This document shows positions 1 to 5,106 of a DNA stretch of 5,106 nucleotides, in pieces (position 1 is the first letter of the stretch; every line of letters starts with the position of its first letter). The translations under genes and the position numbers were made by a program. This stretch comes from Solirubrobacterales bacterium (GTDB lineage Bacteria > Actinomycetota > Thermoleophilia > Solirubrobacterales > Solirubrobacteraceae): the NCBI GenBank assembly GCA_025963955.1, contig JAOPZU010000328.1:1-5106 (forward strand), read 5' to 3'. A model generated the notes under the pieces. The model was not told where the DNA came from and did no database searches. It saw nothing but the letters and a program-made list of their open reading frames with translations.

Positions 1-1
1 G

Positions 2-1177
2 ACCACCGCCACCGGCAGCGCGCCGACCACCGTGACCCCGGCCGCGGCCGCGAGCCTCGTCTTCACCCGGGACCCGAGCGAGACGACGGCGACCGCCACC
101 GCGTTCGTCCGTCAGCCGACCGTGACCCTGCTGGACGCCTACGGCAACGTGGCGAGCGGCGACGCCGCCAGCACGGTCACGCTCGCCCTGAGCAAGGCCG
201 GGAGCGCGACCCTGAGCTGCACCCCGTCGACGTCCAAGGCGACGAGCGGCGGCGTCGCCGCCTTCAGCGGCTGCGCGGTCGACAAGAAGGGCACGTACAC
301 CCTGACCGCCGCCCGTGCCGGGCTGACATCCGCGACGAGCGCCGGCTTCACCATCGTGAAGCGCCCCCAGACGATCACGTTCACGTCGACGGCGCCGACC
401 ACCGCGACGGCCGGGGGCCCGGCCTACGTCGTGACGGCCACCGCGTCCTCAGGCCAGCCGGTGAGCTTCAGCCTGGCCTCGGCCAGCACGGGCTGCGTGC
501 TGAGCGGCAGCACGGTGAGCTTCACCGCTGTCGGGACGTGCATCGTGCAGGCCGACCAGCCCGGCAACGACGATCTGGAGCCCGCGCCGACGGTCACGCA
601 GTCCTTCGCCGTCGCCCGAGGCGTCCAGCGGATCACCTTCACGTCCACTGCGCCAGCGAACGCGGCCGTCGGCGGCTCCTCCATCGCGGCGGCGACAGCG
701 TCCAGCAGCCTGCCGGTGACGCTGAGCGTGCCGGCGGCCAGCGCGTCGTTCTGCCGCATCGACGCGAACGGCACGGTGACCTTCGTGGCGGTCGGCACCT
801 GCACGCTGAACGCCAACCAGGCCGGCGACGCGAGCTTCTCCGCGGCCGATCTCGTCCAGCAGTCGTTCTCCGTGGGCGCCGGGCTGAAGATCACCGCGAC
901 CGCCGGCGCCGGCGGCGGCCGGTACACCTTCAGCGGGACCGGCTCGACGCTCCTGGGGACCGTCACGATCAATGTCTGCTCGGCCAACATCATCCCGTGC
1001 CCCACCGGCAAGTTCATCGACACGGCGTCGCGGGTGACCACCACCGGCGCCACGTTCAACACCGCGATCCCCGTCGTCGGGACCCCCACCGGCGTCCTGG
1101 CAAGCGGCACCTACTACGCGCAGGCGACCGCGAGCGCCACGTCCTTCAGCCCGCCGTTCGCCTTCACCGTGCCGTGA
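2..1177 (+). CDS. Secreted/surface Ig-like repeat protein, C-terminal part (5' end outside window)
   Basis: The reading frame is open from the left edge (first whole codon at base 2) to TGA at 1175-1177, giving 391 visible residues. A GTG at 32 lies inside the frame with no clear ribosome site, so the true start is almost certainly upstream. The visible protein is Thr/Ser/Ala/Gly-rich and made of beta-sandwich-like modules. A filamin/invasin-like module comes first (about residues 17-120, with QPTVTLLDAYGN and later GTYTLTAA). Two tandem modules of about 84 residues follow, both of the form QxITFTSTAP...VGTC...QSFxV. A C-terminal module with a Cys pair ends in FAFTVP. Cysteines come in pairs within each module, which suggests disulfides and an extracellular location. 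No LPxTG motif or C-terminal membrane segment is present, so any anchor or catalytic domain must lie upstream. Related modules occur in large bacterial adhesins and cell-wall proteins; the exact role is unknown. It converges on the TetR gene with a 12-bp gap. Confidence 0.85.
   Translation, partial: TTATGSAPTTVTPAAAASLVFTRDPSETTATATAFVRQPTVTLLDAYGNVASGDAASTVTLALSKAGSATLSCTPSTSKATSGGVAAFSGCAVDKKGTYTLTAARAGLTSATSAGFTIVKRPQTITFTSTAPTTATAGGPAYVVTATASSGQPVSFSLASASTGCVLSGSTVSFTAVGTCIVQADQPGNDDLEPAPTVTQSFAVARGVQRITFTSTAPANAAVGGSSIAAATASSSLPVTLSVPAASASFCRIDANGTVTFVAVGTCTLNANQAGDASFSAADLVQQSFSVGAGLKITATAGAGGGRYTFSGTGSTLLGTVTINVCSANIIPCPTGKFIDTASRVTTTGATFNTAIPVVGTPTGVLASGTYYAQATASATSFSPPFAFTVP
365..613 (+). 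repeat. Ig-like module repeat, copy A
   Basis: First of two tandem protein-level repeats within the Ig-like gene. It begins at PQTITFTSTAP, contains ATASSGQPVSFS and FTAVGTCIVQADQPGND, and ends in QSFAV. The copy has two cysteines, probably a within-module disulfide. Copy B lies about 258 bases downstream in the same frame. Confidence 0.75.
623..874 (+). repeat. Ig-like module repeat, copy B
   Basis: Second tandem module, starting at VQRITFTSTAP, with ATASSSLPVTLS, FVAVGTCTLNANQAGDA and the closing QSFSV. It aligns with copy A along its whole length with a similar Cys spacing. The DNA is clearly diverged (for example, different codons within ITFTSTAP), so this is an old duplication of a domain and not a recent slippage product. 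Confidence 0.75.
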
Positions 1178-1189
1178 GGCGGCAGCGGT

Positions 1190-1900
1190 TCAGGCGTCCA
1201 GCTCGGGAGACCGGGTCGTGCGGAGCGCGGCCCGCGGCGTGCCCGCCGTGTCGCGCGCCGCCGGGGCGCAGAGCCCGGCGTTGACGATGTCCCGCGCCTG
1301 CTGGAGGGCGTCGTGGATCTCCGTCTCGGTGAGTGCCAGGCCGTCCCGGCGCAGGCCCAGGGCGACGGTCCCGTTCCACGCTCCCCACAGGAACCGGCCG
1401 GTGAGCCGCGCGTCGAGCGGACGCGCCTCGCCGGCGTCGATCGCCTCCTGGATCTTCGCGGAGAACTCGTCGATCAGACCGTCGAGGGCGGCGGCCACGC
1501 GCGCCTGCTGCGCCGGATCGATCGCCGCATCCGCGGCGGCGTCGTCGAAGGCGAGGAAGCGGAAGGCGCCCGGGTGCTCGAGGTGGAAGCGCAGGTAGGC
1601 GTCCCCGCAGGCGACGACCTGCTCCAACGGGCTCCACTGCGGCTGGTAGGCCTGCTGCATGTAGCGGGAGAAGAGCTCGACCGCGCGCTCGACGAGCGCC
1701 AAGTAGAGCCCGTCCTTGTTCCCGAAGTGCGAGTAGATCGACCCGACGGCGACGTCGGCGCCCGCCGCCACGTCCTCCATCCTCGCGCCGCGGTACCCGA
1801 CGTCCGTGAACGTCCGCTCGGCGGCGTCCAGGATGGCCGCGCGGGTCCGGGCGCGGCGGCGCGCACCGCGGGTGGCGTTGCTCTCTGCAAGCGGGTTCAT
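1190..1900 (-). CDS. TetR/AcrR-family transcriptional repressor
   Basis: This 236-residue protein has the usual length and layout of a TetR-family regulator: an N-terminal DNA-binding domain and an all-helical ligand/dimerisation domain. Residues about 19-66 form the TetR_N helix-turn-helix: AAILDAAERTFTDVGYRG, then MEDVAAGADVAVGSIYSHFG and NKDGLYLAL, with the characteristic Y-x-H-F-x-N-K-D signature. Residues about 85-210 are helical, with WGAWNGTVALGL near the dimer face; the last ~25 residues look disordered. The N-terminus before the HTH is Arg-rich. ATG at 1898-1900 is the only sensible start. No good Shine-Dalgarno precedes it, and a candidate -10 lies so close that the mRNA may be nearly leaderless. 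The gene is divergent from the flavoprotein-nitrilase operon, so autoregulation plus control of that operon is the likely role. The effector is unknown. Confidence 0.93.
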   Translation of the reverse strand: MNPLAESNATRGARRRARTRAAILDAAERTFTDVGYRGARMEDVAAGADVAVGSIYSHFGNKDGLYLALVERAVELFSRYMQQAYQPQWSPLEQVVACGDAYLRFHLEHPGAFRFLAFDDAAADAAIDPAQQARVAAALDGLIDEFSAKIQEAIDAGEARPLDARLTGRFLWGAWNGTVALGLRRDGLALTETEIHDALQQARDIVNAGLCAPAARDTAGTPRAALRTTRSPELDA

Positions 1901-1909
1901 CTTTGAACG

Positions 1910-1938
1910 ACTTTACATTTCGCTCGCGTTCGTGCAAA
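1910..1938 (-). promoter_or_regulatory. Candidate promoter of the TetR gene
   Basis: Read on the minus strand, TTTGCA (1938-1933, 4 of 6 to TTGACA) and TAAAGT (1915-1910, 4 of 6 to TATAAT) are 17 bp apart. A start near 1903 would place the ATG only about 3 nt into the transcript, i.e. almost leaderless, which fits the lack of a Shine-Dalgarno. The hexamers are the same sequence elements as the opposite promoter, read from the other strand. Confidence 0.35.
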
Positions 1939-1940
1939 GT
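1912..1940 (+). promoter_or_regulatory. Candidate promoter of the flavoprotein-nitrilase operon
   Basis: A -35-like TTTACA (1912-1917, 5 of 6 to TTGACA) and a weak -10-like CAAAGT (1935-1940, 3 of 6 to TATAAT) are separated by 17 bp. Transcription would start near 1947 and leave a leader of about 30 nt containing the AGGAG at 1967-1971. Both hexamers lie mostly within the arms of the inverted repeat, so a bound repressor would block RNA polymerase. The match is modest and inferred only from pattern and position. Confidence 0.35.
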
Positions 1941-1966
1941 CGCACGTGGTCGTACGGGAGAGCGAG

Positions 1967-1971
1967 AGGAG
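1967..1971 (+). promoter_or_regulatory. Ribosome binding site deciding the flavoprotein start
   Basis: AGGAG, within the purine run GAGAGGAGA, ends 5 nt before the GTG at 1977-1979. It selects this GTG over upstream in-frame codons, the earliest of which lie antisense inside the TetR gene. Confidence 0.75.
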
Positions 1972-1976
1972 ATCCG

Positions 1977-3446
1977 GTGGAACAGGTTGACGTCGTGGTG
2001 GTCGGAGGACGGCTCGCCGGATGCGCGGTGGCCGCGCCGCTGGCGCGGGCCGGCAAGCGCGTGGTGGTGATCGACCGGATGGCGTTCCCGTCCGACCAGC
2101 TCTCCACGCACCTGCTGCAGCCCTCCGGGACGAGCGAGCTCGCGAAGATGGGGGCGCTGCCCCGGATCTTGGCGCTGAGCCCGTCCCAGGTCCGCTGGAC
2201 GACGCTCACCGTCGACGGCGTCACCTGCCGCGAGCGGCTGCGCCCGGCGCCGGACGGCATCGACTTCGGCGTCTGCATCCCACGGGACCAGCAGGACGTC
2301 TGCCTGGTGGAGGCAGCCCGCGAGCAGGGTGCCGACGTGCGCGAGCGCTGCACGTTCGAGGACCTCACCTGGCGGGCCGGCCGGGTCAGCGGCCTGCGCT
2401 ACCGCGACGCCTCCGGCGAGCGGCACGAGATCGGCGCGGCGCTGGTGGTCGGGGCCGACGGCCGCCGCTCGTCCGTCGCCGCCGCCGTCGGCGCCTGGGC
2501 GCCCTACCGGCTCTCGCAGAACGGTCGCGGCCTGGTCTTCCGCTACGTCGACGACCCGCGGGCGGGGGCCGCCGAGGCCGAGACGAACTACCAGTGGCGC
2601 GAGGGCGACTCGTTCGCGCTGGCCTTCCCGTCCTCGCCCGTCGGGCGTCTGCTCGTCCTCTTCCAGGGACACCGCGACGAGACGAGCGAGGCTCGCAAGG
2701 ACCCCGAGGGCTACTGGGAGCGCAAGCTCACGCAGCACCCCGGCCTGCGCGAGCGCCTGCGCGGCGTGGACCCGGCGAGCTACACCAAGCTGCGCTCCGC
2801 CGGCGAGGTGCCGGCCTTCTTCCGGGCGTCCTCGGGCCCGGGCTGGGCGCTTGCCGGCGACGCCGGCCACTTCAAGGACCCGGTCACCGGCCAGGGGATG
2901 CGCGACGCGATGTGGGCCGGGCGCGAGCTCGCGGAGCACGTCCTGCCCGCGCTCGACCGCGGGCCCGCCGCGGTCGACGCCGCCACCCGCCGGTGGGAGC
3001 ACCACCGCGACCGCCACTGCCTGTCGGCCTACCACTTCGCGAATATGGACACGACGGTCGAGGCGCAGCCGCCGGCGCTGCTCGAGCTCGTCCGCGAGTC
3101 CGCCCGGGGCCACGAGCAGCCGGATCTGACCGACCTCTTCGGCCGTGCCCGGGACATGCAGGAGATCGCCCCGATCCCGCGCCTGGTGCGGTCCGCGGTG
3201 GCCGCCTTCGCCCGCGGTGAGCGCCCGCGCGGGCAGACCGTCGTCACCTCGGTGAAGGTCCTGCGCACGCAGCTGGAGATCCGGCGCGAGCGGCACGCGG
3301 ACCGCTTCCGCTCCACGCGGGCGGTGTACGACTCCGACCACGCCGGGGCCTCGTGGCCGTCCCCGCCGGCGGTGCGTCCGCGGGTGCTCGCCGTTCCGGA
3401 GGGCGCCGTCCCGGGCGCCCCGGTGCTCCAGGAGGTGCCGGCATGA
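1977..3446 (+). CDS. FAD-dependent monooxygenase/oxidoreductase (PHBH-like, group A fold)
   Basis: This is a 489-residue flavoprotein of the p-hydroxybenzoate hydroxylase/geranylgeranyl reductase-like superfamily, presumably cytosolic and using FAD to oxidise an unidentified substrate. The N-terminal dinucleotide-binding fold is residues 4-34 (DVVVVGGRLAGCAVAAPLARAG, ending VVVIDR); the glycine motif reads GGRLAG, not the canonical GxGxxG. The DG motif is at VVGADGRRS (157-165) and the GD motif at WALAGDAGHFKDPVTGQG (290-307), which contact FAD ribose and pyrophosphate. The substrate/middle domain is about 75-280. A helical C-terminal region (about 330-450) is followed by a Pro/Ala/Val-rich tail (about 459-489) that looks disordered. 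The start is GTG at 1977, supported by AGGAG 5 nt upstream and by beta-strand 1 beginning at residue 4. The gene overlaps the nitrilase-like gene by four bases and is divergent from TetR. Halogenase or ene-reductase activity cannot be excluded. Confidence 0.87.
   Translation: MEQVDVVVVGGRLAGCAVAAPLARAGKRVVVIDRMAFPSDQLSTHLLQPSGTSELAKMGALPRILALSPSQVRWTTLTVDGVTCRERLRPAPDGIDFGVCIPRDQQDVCLVEAAREQGADVRERCTFEDLTWRAGRVSGLRYRDASGERHEIGAALVVGADGRRSSVAAAVGAWAPYRLSQNGRGLVFRYVDDPRAGAAEAETNYQWREGDSFALAFPSSPVGRLLVLFQGHRDETSEARKDPEGYWERKLTQHPGLRERLRGVDPASYTKLRSAGEVPAFFRASSGPGWALAGDAGHFKDPVTGQGMRDAMWAGRELAEHVLPALDRGPAAVDAATRRWEHHRDRHCLSAYHFANMDTTVEAQPPALLELVRESARGHEQPDLTDLFGRARDMQEIAPIPRLVRSAVAAFARGERPRGQTVVTSVKVLRTQLEIRRERHADRFRSTRAVYDSDHAGASWPSPPAVRPRVLAVPEGAVPGAPVLQEVPA
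3430..3436 (+). promoter_or_regulatory. Strong ribosome binding site for the nitrilase-like gene
   Basis: AGGAGGT lies inside the last codons of the flavoprotein gene, 6 nt before the ATG at 3443. It decides this start over an in-frame upstream codon near 3353, whose extra residues would be low-complexity Gly/Pro/Arg. Confidence 0.8.
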
Positions 3447-4474
3447 CGCGCATCGCCGTCGTGCAGCCCGCGCTCGCGCTCGCCCGGGTGGAGGACAACC
3501 TCGCCCGCGTCGAGGATCTCGTCCGGGACGCGGTCCGCGAGCACTCCCCGGAGGTGGTGATCGTCCCGGAGGCCTGCTCGTCCCCGAACGTCTACTCGCG
3601 GCAGCTGCTGCACGCCGCCCGCCCGGTCGACGGGCAGCCGTTCCAGCTGCTCACGCGGCTGGCCCGGGAGCTGGGGGTGGTGGTCGGCGGCGGCTTCCTC
3701 GCGGTGCGCGGCGCGCACACGTACGGGACCTACGTCCTGGCCGAGCCCGACGGCGCGGTGCACCTGCACGACAAGGACATCCCGACCGCGTGGGAGCAGA
3801 ACTACTACCGGGGCGGGGACGACGACGGCGTGGTCCACTCGGACGCGCTCGGGGCGCGGATCGGCCTGATGTCCGGGTGGGAGTGGGCGCGGAACCGGAC
3901 GAGCCGCCGCGTGCTGGCGGGCGGGGCGCAGCTCGTGCTCGGCGGCATGTGCTGGCCCTCCTTCCCGACCAACTGGCCCGGGCCGCTGCGCAAGCTCACC
4001 GAGCACGAGCACGCGCTCTGGGTCCGGCAGGCGCACGAGCTGCCCGGGCAGGTCGCGCGGCGCACGGGCGTCGCGGTCGCGCACGCGTCGCACGTCGGGC
4101 CGATCACGGGCGAGACGCCCCTGGCGCCCGGGCTGTCCTGGCCGACGGTGATGGTCGGCGAGTCGCAGATCTGCGACCGCGACGGGACGATCCTGGCGCG
4201 GCTGTCCCTCGAGGACGGCGAGGGCCACGTGGCCGCGGACGTGCGCATCGCGGCGGCCGAGCCGTTGGACCCGATCGCGGACCGCTTCTGGATCCCCGAC
4301 TTCAGTCCCTTGACCCACGCCGCCTGGCACGGGATGAACGCCCACGGGAACCTGCGCTACCGGATCCGCCACGCCCGCCAGGGCTTCGGGTGGCAGGCGT
4401 GGCCGGCCGGGGACCTGCCGGACGAGATCCCCGCGTCGGAGGCCGCGGTCGGGGCCGCCGCGACGACGCCCTGA
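3443..4474 (+). CDS. Nitrilase-superfamily carbon-nitrogen hydrolase with Ser at the nucleophile position
   Basis: This 343-residue protein has the alpha-beta-beta-alpha fold of the nitrilase/amidase (CN_hydrolase) superfamily, which hydrolyses nitriles, amides or carbamoyl groups with a Glu-Lys-Cys site. Visible elements are: MTRIAVVQPAL start strand; VVIVPEAC with Glu43; LHDKDIP with Lys111; WEQNYYRGG with the second active-site Glu118; and the nucleophile strand IGLMSGWEWARNRT, where Ser144 (TCC at 3872-3874) occupies the usual Cys place. LVLGGMCW (Cys170) follows about 25 residues later, at the next core strand. A long C-terminal part (about 270-343) ends in a disordered Ala-rich tail. 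No signal peptide is seen. ATGA overlap with the flavoprotein stop (3443-3446) and AGGAGGT upstream imply coupled translation. The enzyme may act on the flavoprotein's product, but the Cys-to-Ser change makes catalysis uncertain. The substrate is unknown. Confidence 0.87.
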   Translation: MTRIAVVQPALALARVEDNLARVEDLVRDAVREHSPEVVIVPEACSSPNVYSRQLLHAARPVDGQPFQLLTRLARELGVVVGGGFLAVRGAHTYGTYVLAEPDGAVHLHDKDIPTAWEQNYYRGGDDDGVVHSDALGARIGLMSGWEWARNRTSRRVLAGGAQLVLGGMCWPSFPTNWPGPLRKLTEHEHALWVRQAHELPGQVARRTGVAVAHASHVGPITGETPLAPGLSWPTVMVGESQICDRDGTILARLSLEDGEGHVAADVRIAAAEPLDPIADRFWIPDFSPLTHAAWHGMNAHGNLRYRIRHARQGFGWQAWPAGDLPDEIPASEAAVGAAATTP

Positions 4475-4488
4475 ACGGGGCGGGCGGG

Positions 4489-5106
4489 CTACCGCTTGTC
4501 GACCTGCCCGGCGGCGATCGCCGCGCTGATGTCGTGCGCGCCGAGGCGGCGGGAGACCGCCGCGCTGAGCTGAGGTGCGACCTGCGCGAAGGCCGCGCCG
4601 ACGCGCAGGCTCACGGGGGCGACGTCGAGCTCCGCGCGGTTGCGCTCGATCGCGCGCTGCACGGCCGCGGCGACGTCCTCCGGGGTGGCGGCCCCGACGC
4701 CCCGGGGCAGCACGGCGCCGCTGTCGGCGAACATGCCGGCGCCGGAGACGAACCCCGGGAAGATCGTGCTGACGCCGACGCCGGCCTCGCGCAGGTCCTC
4801 CCGCAGCCCCTGCGCGAAGCCGCGCATCCCGAACTTGCCGGCGCTGTAGAGCGACGTCCCGGGGGAGCCGGACTTGCCCGACAGCGAGGAGATGAAGACG
4901 AGGTGGCCGCCGCGCCCGCTCGCGGTCATGCGGGCGGCGTAGGCGTGGGAGAGCGCGATCGGCGCCAGCAGGTTGACCTGCATCGCGCGCGTCACCTGCT
5001 CGGCGGTGAAGTCGAGCAGCGGACCCGACGCAGGAAGCGCCGCGTTGTTGACCAGCACGTCGACGTCCGGGTGCGCGGCCACCAGCGCGTCGACGGCCGC
5101 CGGGTC
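4489..5106 (-). CDS. Short-chain dehydrogenase/reductase (SDR), C-terminal part (5' end outside window)
   Basis: Read on the minus strand, the frame is open from the right edge to TAG (4491-4489), giving 205 visible residues. A GTG at 5082 lies within the domain, so it is not the start. The N-terminal TGxxxGxG cofactor motif is beyond the window. Classical SDR features are visible: VDVLVNNAA (NNA near residues 20-22), QVNLLAP with the active-site Asn, VFISSLSG with catalytic Ser (about 74), LYSAGKFGMRGF with Tyr87 and Lys91, and STIFPGFVSGAGM after the last core strand. The protein would be an NAD(P)-dependent oxidoreductase of about 250-280 residues in full. The C-terminus (residues about 160-205) carries an extra helical tail, VSLRVGAAFAQVAPQLSAAV, seen in several actinobacterial SDRs. 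It converges on the nitrilase-like gene with a 14-bp gap and so is not in that operon. Its substrate cannot be told from the sequence. Confidence 0.9.
   Translation of the reverse strand, partial: DPAAVDALVAAHPDVDVLVNNAALPASGPLLDFTAEQVTRAMQVNLLAPIALSHAYAARMTASGRGGHLVFISSLSGKSGSPGTSLYSAGKFGMRGFAQGLREDLREAGVGVSTIFPGFVSGAGMFADSGAVLPRGVGAATPEDVAAAVQRAIERNRAELDVAPVSLRVGAAFAQVAPQLSAAVSRRLGAHDISAAIAAGQVDKR

Larger units (their letters stand above)
1908..1942. promoter_or_regulatory. Candidate TetR operator: inverted repeat CGACTTTRCA-N15-TGYAAAGTCG
   Basis: The left arm CGACTTTACA (1908-1917) and right arm TGCAAAGTCG (1933-1942) are reverse complements at 9 of 10 positions with a 15-bp spacer, centred near 1925 in the 76-bp divergent gap. 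The repeat is AT-richer than its surroundings. Its place between a TetR gene and a divergent operon is the classic location for the operator. A smaller perfect palindrome, CGTGC-N6-GCACG at 1931-1946, overlaps the right arm and is an alternative or secondary site. That the repressor binds here is inferred. Confidence 0.6.

Noticed and set aside
424..1110. A 228-residue open frame antisense to the Ig-like gene
   Set aside because: It lies opposite the repeat-bearing Ig-like frame and its apparent internal repeats simply mirror that gene's tandem modules.
1178..1189. A terminator between the Ig-like gene and TetR
   Set aside because: The gap is only 12 bp (GGCGGCAGCGGT) with no inverted repeat or T-tract.
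1806..1976. An upstream in-frame extension of the flavoprotein
   Set aside because: The extra residues are encoded antisense to the TetR HTH region and across the intergenic operator, have no domain content, and the good ribosome site is at 1967-1971 before the GTG at 1977.
1164..3341. A 725-residue open frame on the minus strand spanning the TetR and flavoprotein genes
   Set aside because: It covers two well-supported genes, has an Arg/Gly/Ala-rich composition with no recognisable domain, and is the expected result of few stop codons in very GC-rich DNA.
3353..3442. An N-terminal extension of the nitrilase-like protein
   Set aside because: The 30 extra residues are Gly/Arg/Pro low complexity overlapping the flavoprotein tail, whereas ATG 3443 has AGGAGGT at ideal spacing and begins exactly at the family's first strand.
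3029..4372. A 447-residue open frame antisense to the nitrilase-like gene
   Set aside because: It is a shadow of the coding frame on the other strand: repetitive Arg/Val/His composition, no motifs, no ribosome site, while the + strand frame shows clear family motifs.
4475..4500. A possible hairpin terminator between the nitrilase-like and SDR genes (GGGCGGGC with a later GCCCGGC)
   Set aside because: The arms do not match well, the second arm is inside the SDR coding sequence, and there is no T-tract on either strand.

Overview
The window is very GC-rich with near-complete G/C preference at third codon positions, uses GTG as well as ATG starts, and is densely packed. This fits a high-GC Actinomycetota chromosome. 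A Thermoleophilia/Solirubrobacterales-type soil actinobacterium is a reasonable guess, because secreted Ig-like repeat proteins, TetR regulators and flavin monooxygenases are common there, but nothing in the sequence fixes the genus.

Layout from left to right: (1) the 3' end of a secreted or surface protein built of bacterial Ig-like modules, + strand, cut by the left edge and ending at 1177; (2) a TetR-family repressor gene on the - strand (1190-1900), converging on the Ig gene with a 12-bp gap; (3) a 76-bp divergent intergenic region (1901-1976) holding a 10-bp inverted repeat (CGACTTTRCA, 9 of 10 matching) that also carries plausible, mutually overlapping promoter hexamers for both directions; (4) an FAD-dependent monooxygenase/oxidoreductase gene, + strand (1977-3446); (5) a nitrilase-superfamily (carbon-nitrogen hydrolase) gene, + strand (3443-4474), overlapping the previous stop by ATGA and preceded by a strong Shine-Dalgarno; (6) the 3' part of a short-chain dehydrogenase/reductase gene on the - strand (4489-5106), cut by the right edge.

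The functional unit is the TetR / flavoprotein / nitrilase-like trio. The repressor probably controls itself and the divergent two-gene operon through the inverted repeat, responding to an unknown small molecule. A flavin oxygenase translationally coupled to a C-N hydrolase suggests oxidation followed by hydrolysis of a nitrogen-containing compound, but no substrate can be read from the sequence. The most notable point is that the hydrolase has Ser where the family nucleophile is normally Cys (Ser144 in a GLMSGWE context), while the other catalytic-site residues (Glu43, Lys111, Glu118) appear present. It may therefore be a pseudoenzyme, a divergent enzyme, or carry a single-base change. The Ig-like protein and the dehydrogenase converge on the trio from either side and are probably separate transcription units. 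No RNA genes, CRISPR arrays, insertion sequences or phage genes were seen.
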